Assembly: GCF_001612805.1 (NCBI RefSeq)
Contig: NZ_BDBD01000018.1
Location: 1 to 64,000 of the forward strand
Direction of reading: 5' to 3'
Length of the DNA: 64,000 bases
Origin: Nocardia coubleae NBRC 108252
GTDB taxonomy: Bacteria > Actinomycetota > Actinomycetes > Mycobacteriales > Mycobacteriaceae
Shown here: piece after piece, positions 40,873 through 49,160 of the stretch
Numbering within the stretch: position 1 is the stretch's first letter
Layout of the letters: every line of letters starts with the position of its first letter
The notes under the pieces: generated by a model
Databases searched by the model: none
The model's input: only the letters and a program-made list of their open reading frames with translations
What the model was told of the DNA's origin: nothing
Translations under genes and position numbers: made by a program

Positions 40873-41676
40873 GTGGCCGAAGTAATTCCCCTCGACGATC
40901 CCGCCGACCCGCGTGTCGACGACTTTCGCGACCTGTCCTCCGCCGATCGCAGGCCCGACCTGCCCGGCCGCAAGGGACTGGTGATCGCCGAGGGGGTCGT
41001 GGTGGTGCAGCGCATGCTCGACTCGCGTTTCACCCCGAGTGCGCTGCTCGGTGTCGCCAAGCGCTACGAGGCCCTCGCCGACGACCTCGCGGGTCTCGAT
41101 GTGCCCTACTACCAGGCGACGGCCGAGGTGATGGCCCAGGTGGTCGGCTTCCACCTCAATCGCGGTGTGCTCGCGGTCGCGCCGCGCCCGGCCGAGTTGA
41201 CGGTCGACGAGGCGCTCGACGGTGCGCGCACGGTGGCCGTGCTGGAGGGCGTCAACGATCACGAGAACCTGGGGTCGATGTTCCGCAACGCGGCCGGGCT
41301 GGGCGCCGACGCGGTGCTGTTCGGCGACCGCTGCTCCGACCCGCTCTACCGGCGTTCGGTCCGCGTCTCGATGGGGCACGTGCTGCGGGTTCCGTTCGCC
41401 CGGATTCCGCAGTGGCCGGGTGGGCTGGAGTTGTTGCGGGAGCGCGGTTTTCAGGTCATCGCGCTCACCCCGAATCCGGCGGCGGTGAACCTGGCGACCG
41501 CGATGACGGGCGAGCGGGTAGCCCTGCTGCTCGGCGCCGAGGGCCCCGGCCTGACCGAGGAGGCCATGCGCGCCACCGACATTCGCGCACGTATTCCCAT
41601 GTCGCCCGGCACCGATTCGCTCAATGTCGCCACGGCTGCCGCGATGGCGTTCTACGAACGAGTCCGCACGTCATGA
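40873..41676 (+). CDS. SpoU/TrmH family RNA methyltransferase
   Basis: This 267-residue protein has a substrate-binding N-terminal domain and a C-terminal SPOUT trefoil-knot domain with motif 1 (ENLGSMFRNAAGLGADAVLFGD), motif 2 (LLLGAEGPGLTEEAM) and motif 3 (IPMSPGTDSLNVATAAAMAFYE). It should 2'-O-methylate rRNA or tRNA using AdoMet, and corresponds to M. tuberculosis Rv0881. The start is a GTG at 40873. It overlaps the next gene by 4 nt. Confidence 0.92.
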   Translation: MAEVIPLDDPADPRVDDFRDLSSADRRPDLPGRKGLVIAEGVVVVQRMLDSRFTPSALLGVAKRYEALADDLAGLDVPYYQATAEVMAQVVGFHLNRGVLAVAPRPAELTVDEALDGARTVAVLEGVNDHENLGSMFRNAAGLGADAVLFGDRCSDPLYRRSVRVSMGHVLRVPFARIPQWPGGLELLRERGFQVIALTPNPAAVNLATAMTGERVALLLGAEGPGLTEEAMRATDIRARIPMSPGTDSLNVATAAAMAFYERVRTS

Positions 41677-41969
41677 GCCCGGACGGGCCCTATCGGGCGG
41701 GGTCGGGTTCGGTGCCGTGGGCGTTGGGCGGCACGGTGATCGCGCTCGTCGCGGCGCTCGGCGCGGTGGCGGTGTACGCGTTCGGTGTCGCGCTGGCCGA
41801 TGTGCATCCGCTGCTCGCGATCGGGGTGAACGTGATCGCGGTGGTCGGGGTCGCGCCGACGGTGTGGCGTTGGCGGTGCACGCCGGTCGTGCGCTGGGTG
41901 CTCGCGGGGGCGGTGGTCGGCGTGGCGCTGGGCTGGATCGCGCTACTGGTCTACCTGGTCGTCGGCTAG
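41673..41969 (+). CDS. DUF2537-like membrane protein (Rv0882-like)
   Basis: This 98-residue protein has three hydrophobic segments and little else. It starts at an ATG that overlaps the methyltransferase stop (ATGA), so it is translationally coupled. It matches M. tuberculosis Rv0882 in position and size. Its 3' end overlaps the convergent gene by 27 bp. Confidence 0.8.
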   Translation: MSPDGPYRAGSGSVPWALGGTVIALVAALGAVAVYAFGVALADVHPLLAIGVNVIAVVGVAPTVWRWRCTPVVRWVLAGAVVGVALGWIALLVYLVVG

Positions 41970-42659
41970 CCGACCGGGCCTGCGCAGCCAGCGGGACAGA
42001 CCGCGCCTGGGAGGCGCGGTCGACACAGGTTCGGGCGCCCGGCCTTTCGGGTACAGCGTGAATCCGCAGACGGGCAGGTCGCCTAGCCCGGGTGCCTCGA
42101 GATAGCGGAAGCCGAGCCAATGAGCATTGGCCGCGTCGGCGAAATCGGGTGGATCGAAGGGCAGCGATTGCGGGCCCGGCCGGTCGTCCCGATCCCACGG
42201 CACCGGATGGTCTCCGGCCCAGAACTCGCGCTCCCACACCATGGGCAGTCCCTCGTTCTCCAGGATGTCGACCCTGGTCGAGCTGAACGAGCGCCGGAAT
42301 CCCCCACGTTCCCAGTGGGCGAACGCACCCCAGTGCACGGTGGTGTCGAACGAGATCAGGTAGGTGTGTTCGGAAGCGAGCGGGCGCACGAGCAGATCGG
42401 GCAATCTGGTCGGCTCGATCAGCGCGGCCTCGGCGGTGCACACGACCGTCACTCCGGGATAACACCCGATATAGACCTCGTCGCGATCCGGACCAGCGCA
42501 GCCGTCGAGTGTTCCGACCACGATCGGGCGCACATCGTTGTCGGCGTACAGCTCACCCGCCAGTGCCTGCGCGGCAACGGGATCGGACGCGGGCCGTTCG
42601 CGCAGGACGGCGGCGGGATCAGCGGTATCGACATACCAGAGCGTGGAAGCCGACTTCAC
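41943..42659 (-). CDS. Conserved hypothetical protein (DUF6928-like)
   Basis: This 238-residue soluble protein reads MKSASTLWYVDTADPAAVL at its start and is rich in aromatic residues in the centre (HWGAFAHWERGGFRRSFSSTR, MVWEREFWAGDHP). It looks like the actinobacterial family now labelled DUF6928, but I cannot confirm that. There is no signal peptide or catalytic motif that I recognise. It lies downstream of, and parallel to, sepH, after a strong terminator. Confidence 0.68.
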   Translation of the reverse strand: MKSASTLWYVDTADPAAVLRERPASDPVAAQALAGELYADNDVRPIVVGTLDGCAGPDRDEVYIGCYPGVTVVCTAEAALIEPTRLPDLLVRPLASEHTYLISFDTTVHWGAFAHWERGGFRRSFSSTRVDILENEGLPMVWEREFWAGDHPVPWDRDDRPGPQSLPFDPPDFADAANAHWLGFRYLEAPGLGDLPVCGFTLYPKGRAPEPVSTAPPRRGLSRWLRRPGRLADDQVDQ

Positions 42660-42744
42660 GTGTCACCTCCGACAGTTATCGGAACCCGTGGTGCGGTGGC
42701 TGCCGCCGCGCCGGGCGTGCGCTCGACCCCGCTGTCGACCAGCA

Positions 42745-42776
42745 CGGCCCCGAGTTCTCGGGAGAACTCGGGGCCG
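42745..42776 (-). terminator. Intrinsic terminator after sepH
   Basis: CGGCCCCGAGTTCTC (42745-42759) is the reverse complement of 42762-42776, giving a 14-15 bp near-perfect stem with a tight loop, 12 bp past the sepH stop codon. Confidence 0.88.
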
Positions 42777-42787
42777 CCGGTGCACAG

Positions 42788-43861
42788 TCAGTTGCCGGAG
42801 CTGCGAACGCCCAGGAGGACGTCTTCCCAGGACGGCATCGGTGCCTTACCGCGCTTGTTGCGTGCGGGCTTCGGCTTTTCCGGCTCCGGCTTGGCGGCGG
42901 GCTTGTCCTGCTGCGCGGCGGGCGGCGTCGGTGTGGCGGGCTCGCTGGGCGCAGCGGGTGCCGTCGCCGCCGGAATCGGCGCGGCGGGCTTGGGTGCCGC
43001 CGGGATCGGTGCGGTCGGCATCGGTGCGGTAGGCATCGGCGAGGCAGGCATCGGAGTGGCGGGCATGGCCGTCGGCGCCGGCTTGGCCGGAATCGCCGCC
43101 GTCCCACCGCCTGCCGCGACCTGACGCTGCTCGTAGTACTCGTCCAGCGCGGGCTGCGGACGGCTCTGCGGGCGCGGCGCAGGCGTCATCGGCTCGCGCG
43201 GGCGCGGCTCCACCGGAACCGGCGCCTCGACCACCGGGGCCGACGGTGCTGGCATGGTGGCCAGACCACGCAGGGCGCGACCGAAATCCGGATCGATCAG
43301 GTCGTTGGCCGGGTCGTCGAGCGGGGAGACCGAACCGCCGTGCGCGTCGGGCTGGTAGCGCCAGTGCGCGGCGATCTCGGAGTGCCCGTGCCGCCACTGC
43401 AATTGCGCGACCCAGAACCCCTTTTCGTCTTTCCAGGCATCCCATTCGGCGTGTTCGATGGTGTGCCCGCGCTCGGCGAAGGCCGCGGTGACGATCTCGT
43501 GCAGCGTTTCCAGCGCCGGGCCGTCCGGCCGCACCGGATGGGCTTTCTGCGCCAGTTCGGCGGCGCGAGCACGCTCGAGCAGCACCGGATAGGCGAACCG
43601 CTCGACTTTGCTCGCCGGCATGCCGGACTCCGCCGTGACCTGCTCGACGGACGCGCCGGCGCGAATACGGGCCTGGATATCTCTAGGACGCATAGACGCT
43701 TCCATTTCGATCTCGATCTGGCCGAATCGTGCGAGGTCGCCGCGCGCCGCCGCGCGGAGCTTGTCGTCGGCGGGCAGCCGGAACTTGGTGCCGGACTCGA
43801 GGTCGCTGCACACGATGTGCGTGGAGTCGGGCGTCACCCCGATCACTCGAAGTTCACGCAC
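42788..43861 (-). CDS. sepH: Cell-division regulator SepH (DUF3071)
   Basis: This 357-residue protein has the conserved N-terminal DUF3071 domain of about 190 residues with an embedded helix-turn-helix (ASVEQVTAESGMPASKVERFAYPVLLERARAAELA) and a long Pro/Ala-rich C-terminal tail with short repeats (IPAAPKPAAPIPAATAPAAP), ending in a lysine-rich segment and the conserved WEDVLLGVRSS. SepH binds FtsZ and promotes Z-ring assembly in Streptomyces and mycobacteria (Rv0883c). It is transcribed toward the DUF6928-like gene, with a terminator between. Confidence 0.93.
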   Translation of the reverse strand: MRELRVIGVTPDSTHIVCSDLESGTKFRLPADDKLRAAARGDLARFGQIEIEMEASMRPRDIQARIRAGASVEQVTAESGMPASKVERFAYPVLLERARAAELAQKAHPVRPDGPALETLHEIVTAAFAERGHTIEHAEWDAWKDEKGFWVAQLQWRHGHSEIAAHWRYQPDAHGGSVSPLDDPANDLIDPDFGRALRGLATMPAPSAPVVEAPVPVEPRPREPMTPAPRPQSRPQPALDEYYEQRQVAAGGGTAAIPAKPAPTAMPATPMPASPMPTAPMPTAPIPAAPKPAAPIPAATAPAAPSEPATPTPPAAQQDKPAAKPEPEKPKPARNKRGKAPMPSWEDVLLGVRSSGN

Positions 43862-44268
43862 CGTTACCTCCCTATCGCGTCGGCTCCGTCTGTTAGGACA
43901 CCGCCCACTTTCCTAGACAGTAGTGCACATTACTTGGCCGCGGCAGCAGACACGCACGCCCAAATCGCGCACGCGGGCACCCCGGACGGCTAATCTGATC
44001 AGCTCCGCGCGCGAATCCTGGTCGTGTACAGGCGTTTTGGTGATAGATCAACGGCTCGGTGCCGGATGGAATGTCGCGAAGAATGCGAACTTTGCGAAGC
44101 GTGTCAACGCTGACGAACGACGTGTGTCAGCGCCGGAGAATACTGAATGGGTTTGCGCCGACCGGGAGTTGCGGGTGCGATTTTTGCGACGAAGGAACAA
44201 AAATCGTGCCCGCAACTCCCGGTCTTACAGGGCGCAAACCCCCGCGGCGCCGCAGGCGCCGCAAAAAA
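43862..44268. other. 407-bp intergenic region with a large inverted repeat
   Basis: This lies upstream of sepH and downstream of serC, both on the minus strand. I find no supportable gene. The serC-proximal third holds a 93-bp interrupted inverted repeat (44149-44241). The sepH-proximal part should hold its promoter, but no clear -35/-10 pair stands out. Confidence 0.7.
44149..44241. repeat. Large interrupted inverted repeat downstream of serC
   Basis: Paired blocks are 44149-44159 with 44231-44241 (11 bp), 44160-44170 with 44214-44224 (11 bp), 44171-44175 with 44209-44213 (5 bp) and 44178-44186 with 44198-44206 (9 bp), around an 11-nt loop. The only interruptions are a 6-nt bulge and a 2-nt internal mismatch, giving about 36 paired bases. 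It ends 27 bp past the serC stop codon. Confidence 0.92.
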
Positions 44269-45390
44269 TTACAGCTGACCCACGACCCAGTCGATGGAAC
44301 GGGTCAGCTGGGAGACATCTTCCGGGTCGATCGCCGGGAACATGCCCACACGCAGCTGGTTGCGGCCAAGCTTGCGGTACGGCTCGGTGTCGACGATGCC
44401 GTTGGCCCGCAGGATCTTCGCCACCTGGGCGGCGTCGACCGAATCGTCGAAGTCGATGGTGCCGACGACCTGCGAACGGTGCGCCGGATCGGTGACGTAC
44501 GGGGTGGCGAAGGAGCTCTGCTCGGCCCAGGTGTAGAGGCGCGAGGACGAGTCGAGGGTGCGCTTCACGGTCCAGTCCAGGCCGCCGTTGGTGTTCATCC
44601 ACTCGATCTGGTCGGCGAACAGCAGCAGGGTGGCGATGGCCGGGGTGTTGTAGGTCTGGTCCTTGGTGCTGTTGTCGATGGCGACGGGCAGCGAGAGGAA
44701 CTCCGGGGTCCAGCGACCCGAGGCCTTGATCTCCTCCACGCGGGCCAGCGCGGCCGGGCTCATGATCGCGACCCACAGGCCACCGTCGGCGGCGAAGCAC
44801 TTCTGCGGGGCGAAGTAGTACACGTCGGAGTCGGCGATGTTCACCGGCAGACCGCCCGCGCCGGAGGTGGCGTCGATGGCGATCAGCGCGTTCTCCGAAC
44901 CGGCCGGACGCGACACCGGGATGGACACACCGGTCGAGGTCTCGTTGTGGGCCCAGCCGATGAGGTCGACGCTCGGGTCCGACACGGGCTCGGGCGCGCT
45001 GCCCGGCTCCGACGACACGACGATCGGGTCACCGATGAAGGGGTTGCCCTTGGCGACCGAGGCGAACTTCGAGGAGAACTCGCCGTTGGTCAGGTGCAGC
45101 GAACGCTCACGGATCAGGCCGAAGGCGGCCGCGTCCCAGAACGCGGTGGTGCCACCGTTGCCGAGCACCACCTCGTAGCCCTCGGGCAGCGAGAACAGCT
45201 CGCGCAGGCCGTTGCGCACCCGCGCCACCACGTCCTTGACCGGCTTCTGGCGATGCGAGGTGCCGAAGACCGAGGCGCCGACAGTCACCAGCGACTGCAG
45301 CTGCTCCGGGCGGACCTTGGACGGGCCACAGCCGAACCGTCCGTCGGCGGGCTTGAGGTCGGCGGGAATTGTCGGGAACGCACTGGTCAT
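44269..45390 (-). CDS. serC: Phosphoserine aminotransferase
   Basis: This 373-residue PLP enzyme converts 3-phosphohydroxypyruvate and glutamate to phosphoserine in serine synthesis. It belongs to the mycobacterial-type SerC group: N-terminal FGCGPSKVRPEQL, NGGTTAFWDAAAFGL, SNELISWAHNETSTGV-like segment (here DLIGWAHNETSTGV), IDATSGAGGLPVNIADSDVYYFAPQKCFAADGGLW with the PLP lysine in PQK, and a conserved C-terminus. Position beside sepH matches M. tuberculosis Rv0884c. The ATG at 45390 agrees with family N-termini (MTSAFPTIPADLKP). Confidence 0.95.
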   Translation of the reverse strand: MTSAFPTIPADLKPADGRFGCGPSKVRPEQLQSLVTVGASVFGTSHRQKPVKDVVARVRNGLRELFSLPEGYEVVLGNGGTTAFWDAAAFGLIRERSLHLTNGEFSSKFASVAKGNPFIGDPIVVSSEPGSAPEPVSDPSVDLIGWAHNETSTGVSIPVSRPAGSENALIAIDATSGAGGLPVNIADSDVYYFAPQKCFAADGGLWVAIMSPAALARVEEIKASGRWTPEFLSLPVAIDNSTKDQTYNTPAIATLLLFADQIEWMNTNGGLDWTVKRTLDSSSRLYTWAEQSSFATPYVTDPAHRSQVVGTIDFDDSVDAAQVAKILRANGIVDTEPYRKLGRNQLRVGMFPAIDPEDVSQLTRSIDWVVGQL

Positions 45391-45443
45391 GCGGGGGAGT
45401 TTAGTGGTGGGCGGATGACGGTGGTCGCGGTGGGTGCGGGTCT

Positions 45444-45608
45444 GTGAGCCGCCCCACGTCGGACCGGCGATCCCGCACCTGCGGCGGTTGCGGCCCGCGC
45501 TTCGCCGCTGATCGACCGGGCGCGATCCGCGCCGTGCCTTGCCCGCTGTGTGCGCGGACCGTGGGTCTCGGTGACGCCCCGAGCCGAGGCGGTGCCGCTT
45601 GGCGTTGA
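45444..45608 (+). CDS. Small zinc-ribbon-like protein
   Basis: A GTG frame of 54 codons encodes two CxxC knuckles 17 residues apart (CGGC at 13-16 and CPLC at 33-36) in an arginine-rich context, the pattern of a minimal zinc ribbon. It lies in the 292-bp gap between the divergent serC and the gene at 45683. There is no strong ribosome-binding site, and I do not recognise a family, so it is a candidate only. Confidence 0.4.
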   Translation: MSRPTSDRRSRTCGGCGPRFAADRPGAIRAVPCPLCARTVGLGDAPSRGGAAWR

Positions 45609-45682
45609 TGCCGGATGCGCGGCCGGTGCCTTGTGCGGGGAATTTGCCCTGGCGCCAACGTAGTTGGCAGTACTCTTCCGCT

Positions 45683-46318
45683 ATGACTCTGCTCGCGGTC
45701 GATTCGGGACGGAACCTGCTCGACCGGTGGCTGTGGGTTTTCGGGCGGCGGCCGGGCTTGCTGTCGGAGGGGGCACGCCGGGAACTGCTGCTCAGGGGGC
45801 TGCCGGCGAGTGCCACCGTGCTGTCGGTGTGGTCGCGCCGGGGCGAGGGTGGCTACCGGTTCAGCGTGCGGGTCCAATTGCCCGACGAGCTGCCCTACGA
45901 CGTGCGCGTACGGCAACGGATCCGTAGCCAGGACCCGGAATGGATGCGCCCCGGCGACACCATCGGCTGTCGCGTCGACCCCGGCGACCCCGACCGCGTC
46001 GTCCTGTACCTCCCCGAACAAACGAAATCCACCCCCGGCTCCACCGCCAAGATCCTCGCCAACGGCCGCCGCGCCGAAGCCACCGTCCTCGCCGTAGCCC
46101 CCATAGCCACCGACTACACCGCCCGCGAAGACCCGGTCCTACGCCTCGACCTGGAACTCCGAGCCTGGGACGAACCAACCCCCTGGCGAGTCCGCCTGAT
46201 CCAACCCGTCCCCTTGACCGCCGTCGGCCAAATAGAACTGGGCACCCGCCTGGAAGCCGCCTTCTTCACCGTCGACCGAGGAAAGTCCGTAGCCCTCGAC
46301 TTCACCTCCCTGAGCTGA
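45683..46318 (+). CDS. Conserved hypothetical protein
   Basis: This 211-residue soluble protein is not one I recognise. It appears to contain two related beta-rich halves (LLLRGLPASATVLSVWSRRGEGGYRFSVRVQLPD... and KILANGRRAEATVLAVAPIATDYTAREDPVLRLDLEL), each starting with a G-A/R-ATVL strand, which suggests a duplicated small beta-barrel. It starts at the ATG 28 codons into a longer frame, where the protein-like sequence begins. The 3' half is unusually rich in CCC codons compared with neighbours. Confidence 0.6.
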   Translation: MTLLAVDSGRNLLDRWLWVFGRRPGLLSEGARRELLLRGLPASATVLSVWSRRGEGGYRFSVRVQLPDELPYDVRVRQRIRSQDPEWMRPGDTIGCRVDPGDPDRVVLYLPEQTKSTPGSTAKILANGRRAEATVLAVAPIATDYTAREDPVLRLDLELRAWDEPTPWRVRLIQPVPLTAVGQIELGTRLEAAFFTVDRGKSVALDFTSLS

Positions 46319-46390
46319 CCCGACAACCTCTGCTTTTGTATTCGCGCACATGGCAATCGAGCCCTCGGTACGAAGAACTACTGTGGTGAC

Positions 46391-46708
46391 GTGATAGTGC
46401 GACGCGCAGCGAAGACCGGCCTCCGGGAGCTGTCAGCGATGCCGACATTCTGGGAGGCCGCGACCCTAGGGGTACCTATCTCTGCGGCTGCCGCGATGTT
46501 CATTTTCGGGGTTGCGGCAAAGCTTGCCGATGCCGCATATCCAGCGGTAGACGTCCCGGCCGGCAGCCTGTTCGGCTTGCTGACGGTGACAGCGGCGTCG
46601 GTGATCTGCTTACTCGCGTGGAAAAGAAGTCCACGTTCGCTGGGCGCAGCGCTCGGCCTGTCGGTGATTCTGCTGTTTTCCGCGCTCTTCTGGGCGCTAT
46701 CCCTGTGA
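46391..46708 (+). CDS. Hypothetical membrane protein
   Basis: This 105-residue protein has three hydrophobic segments (about residues 26-46, 57-76 and 86-104) after a short basic N-terminus. I do not recognise it. The GTG start lacks an obvious ribosome-binding site. The stop overlaps the start of the next gene (GTGA), so both are likely one unit. Codon choice is slightly less G/C-biased than in neighbouring genes. Confidence 0.6.
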   Translation: MIVRRAAKTGLRELSAMPTFWEAATLGVPISAAAAMFIFGVAAKLADAAYPAVDVPAGSLFGLLTVTAASVICLLAWKRSPRSLGAALGLSVILLFSALFWALSL

Positions 46709-47007
46709 AGAACGAATTTACGTATCGACGCGAAGAATGGTTCGGCCCAGAGAGTTGTCTGGCCGTCGTGGCGGCGACGGTGTGCCTCTCCCTGCCTTAT
46801 CTGGTGGCCGACTTACGGGATGCGATATGGCTGATTTGCGCCCCCGTGATCCTGGGAATCACCCTCACAGTGATCGGATCGTTCCCTACAGCGTGGCGCC
46901 CACATGCCCGCCGTACAGGCGTGGGCTTCCTGGCCGCCTTCGCGTGCCTCGCCCTCGGCATCCCGTGCTTCCTGGCAGGACTCGCGACAGCATCGCTACT
47001 CTCCTGA
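46705..47007 (+). CDS. Hypothetical membrane protein, coupled to upstream gene
   Basis: This 100-residue protein has three hydrophobic segments (SCLAVVAATVCLSLPYLVA, AIWLICAPVILGITLTVIGSF, GVGFLAAFACLALGIPCFL). Its GTG start overlaps the upstream stop by 4 nt. The pair could form a small heteromeric membrane complex, but that is inference from coupling and size alone. No family is recognised. Confidence 0.58.
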   Translation: MKNEFTYRREEWFGPESCLAVVAATVCLSLPYLVADLRDAIWLICAPVILGITLTVIGSFPTAWRPHARRTGVGFLAAFACLALGIPCFLAGLATASLLS

Positions 47008-47095
47008 CCTGGGCTGAAGACTGTTCACCGCAGGTGAGCCTGCAGGCTCGAAGGTAGACCTGCCGACCGGACTCGACGGTTGAGCGAACAAAAAA

Positions 47096-47121
47096 CCGGG
47101 CACCGATGAGTCGGTGCCCGG
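47096..47121 (-). terminator. Intrinsic terminator of citA
   Basis: CCGGGCACCGA (47096-47106) pairs perfectly with TCGGTGCCCGG (47111-47121). On the minus strand the stem is followed by TTTTTTG, a textbook terminator 15 bp past the citA stop codon. Confidence 0.93.
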
Positions 47122-47136
47122 TCGGGGGAGTGGGTG

Positions 47137-48258
47137 TCAGTCTGCGATGGCGGACCAGCCGGCGACTTCTTCCGGCTTGCGGGGGCCCGGTCCGGTGTAG
47201 ATGGCGGCGGGGCGGACGAGCTTGCCGAGCTGCTTCTGCTCGAGGATGTGGGCGCACCAGCCTGCGGTGCGGCCGCAGGTGAACATGGCGGGCATCATGT
47301 GGGCGGGGACCTCGGCGAAGTCGAGGATGACCGCGGCCCAGAATTCGACGTTGGTTTCGATGGCGCGGTCTGGGCGGCGTTCGCGCAGTTCGGCGAGGGC
47401 GGCCTGTTCGAGGGCGGCGGCTACTTCGTAGCGGGGGGCGGCCAGGCGCTTCGCGGTGGCGCGCAGGACGCGGGCGCGGGGGTCCTCGGCGCGGTAGACG
47501 CGGTGGCCGAAGCCCATCAGCTTCTCTTTGCGGTCGAGGATGCCCTTCACCAGAGCCCGTGCGTCGCCGGTCTTTTCGACTTCCTCGATCATCGGGAGCA
47601 CGCGGGCGGGCGCGCCGCCGTGCAGCGGGCCCGACATGGCGCCGATCGCACCCGACAGCGACGCCGCCACGTCGGCGCCGGTGGAGGCGATCACGCGGGC
47701 GGTGAAGGTTGAGGCGTTCATGCCGTGCTCGGCGGCCGACACCCAGTAGGCGTCGATGGCCTCGGTGTGGCGTGGGTCCGGGTCACCCTTCCAGCGGGTC
47801 ATGAACCGCTCGGTGACGGTGGTGCACTCGTCGATCTTCTTCTGCGGTACCGCGGGCTGGTAGATGCCGCGCGCGGACTGCGCCACATACGACAGCGCCA
47901 TCACCGAGGCGCGCGCGAGGTTCTCGCGGGCGGTCTCGTCGTCGATGTCGAGCAGCGGCTCGTAACCCCAGATGGGGGCGAGCATGGCCAGGCCTGCCTG
48001 CACGTCGACGCGCACGTCGCCGGTGTGCACGGGCAGCGGGAACGGTTCGGCGGGCGGCAGGCCGCGGCCGAACTGACCGTCGACGAGCAGCGCCCACACG
48101 TCACCGAAAGTCACCCGGTTGGCGACCAGATCCTCGATGTCGACGCCGCGATACCGTAGGGCGCCACCGTCCTTGTCGGGCTCGGCGATGTCGGTGGTGA
48201 AGGCCACCACGCCTTCCAATCCGCTGACGAAATCCTGTGGTACCGAGCTCGCGGTCAT
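47137..48258 (-). CDS. citA: Citrate synthase 2 (CitA type)
   Basis: This 373-residue citrate synthase condenses oxaloacetate with acetyl-CoA. Catalytic motifs include SAAEHGMNASTFTARV (first His), GPLHGGAPARV, MGFGHRVYRAEDPR (second His) and NVEFWAAVILDFAEVP (Asp/Glu region). It is the short dimer-type form found in M. tuberculosis as CitA (Rv0889c), rather than the longer GltA at 50739. An alternative is a methylcitrate-synthase-like activity. AGGAG lies 7 nt before the ATG. Confidence 0.92.
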   Translation of the reverse strand: MTASSVPQDFVSGLEGVVAFTTDIAEPDKDGGALRYRGVDIEDLVANRVTFGDVWALLVDGQFGRGLPPAEPFPLPVHTGDVRVDVQAGLAMLAPIWGYEPLLDIDDETARENLARASVMALSYVAQSARGIYQPAVPQKKIDECTTVTERFMTRWKGDPDPRHTEAIDAYWVSAAEHGMNASTFTARVIASTGADVAASLSGAIGAMSGPLHGGAPARVLPMIEEVEKTGDARALVKGILDRKEKLMGFGHRVYRAEDPRARVLRATAKRLAAPRYEVAAALEQAALAELRERRPDRAIETNVEFWAAVILDFAEVPAHMMPAMFTCGRTAGWCAHILEQKQLGKLVRPAAIYTGPGPRKPEEVAGWSAIAD

Positions 48259-48334
48259 GGTGACTCTCCTTGCAGGGGCAGGCCGATCTTTCGCAACGAT
48301 AGACCCGCTGGTACTGCGGAGTAACGTCGCCCCT

Positions 48335-49096
48335 ATGCGTGAACTCGACCCGTCCTCGGCGGCCGCGACCGAGCCCGCCGCGCAGCCTTCCGTAACCCTG
48401 TCCGACGCCGCGATTTCCGGCGCTGTCGACCTGAGCACGATGCGCGTCGACTACGGCGATCCGCGGGCGGTGCGCACCACCGAACCCGATCTGGACGAGT
48501 CGTGGGTGGCCGGTGGCTGGGAGCCGCTGCTGCGCCGCTGGATCGAACAGGCGGGCACCCTCGGGGTGGCCGAACCGAACGCGATGGTGCTGGCCACCGT
48601 CTCGCTCGCCGGACCGGCGCCACGGCCGGTAGCGCGCACGGTGCTGTGTAAAGGCCTCTCGCCCGAGGGTGTCGTCTTCTATACGAACTACGACTCGGCC
48701 AAGGGCAATCAGCTCGCCGCCGACCCGTACGCGGCCGCCACCTTCGTCTGGCCGTCGCTGGCCAGACAGGTGCACGTGCGCGGCGTGACCGAACGTGTCG
48801 CACCCGAGGTCACCGAGGCGTACTGGCAGACCCGGCCGCGCGAATCCCGGCTCGGCGCCTGGGCCTCGCAGCAGTCGCGGCCCGCGGCCACCCGCGCCGA
48901 CCTCGATCGCGCCCTGGCCGAGACCACCGCCCGGTTCGCCGATGTCGACGACATCCCGGTCCCACCGCACTGGGGTGGTTACCTGCTGCGACCCGACGAG
49001 GTGGAGTTCTGGCAGGGCAGGCACGGACGGTTGCACAACCGGATCGTCGTCCGCATCGACGGCGAACAGACGACGGTTCTGCGCCTGCAACCCTGA
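48335..49096 (+). CDS. pdxH: Pyridoxamine 5'-phosphate oxidase
   Basis: This 253-residue FMN enzyme oxidises pyridoxine or pyridoxamine 5'-phosphate to PLP. The split-barrel fold is clear: PNAMVLATVS, RPVARTVLCKGLSPEGVVFYTNYDSAKGNQLAADPYAAATFVWPSLARQVHVRG, ESRLGAWASQQSRP and the C-terminal PPHWGGYLLRPDEVEFWQGRHGRLHNRI signature. An N-terminal extension of about 30 residues is disordered. PLP is the cofactor of the serC and dapC products in this window. It is divergent from citA. Confidence 0.95.
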   Translation: MRELDPSSAAATEPAAQPSVTLSDAAISGAVDLSTMRVDYGDPRAVRTTEPDLDESWVAGGWEPLLRRWIEQAGTLGVAEPNAMVLATVSLAGPAPRPVARTVLCKGLSPEGVVFYTNYDSAKGNQLAADPYAAATFVWPSLARQVHVRGVTERVAPEVTEAYWQTRPRESRLGAWASQQSRPAATRADLDRALAETTARFADVDDIPVPPHWGGYLLRPDEVEFWQGRHGRLHNRIVVRIDGEQTTVLRLQP

Positions 49097-49160
49097 CGGT
49101 GGGATATCTCACCGAGCGCGAACATGGGACGTTTCAGCGCAACTGGCTAATCTCCGGCGC

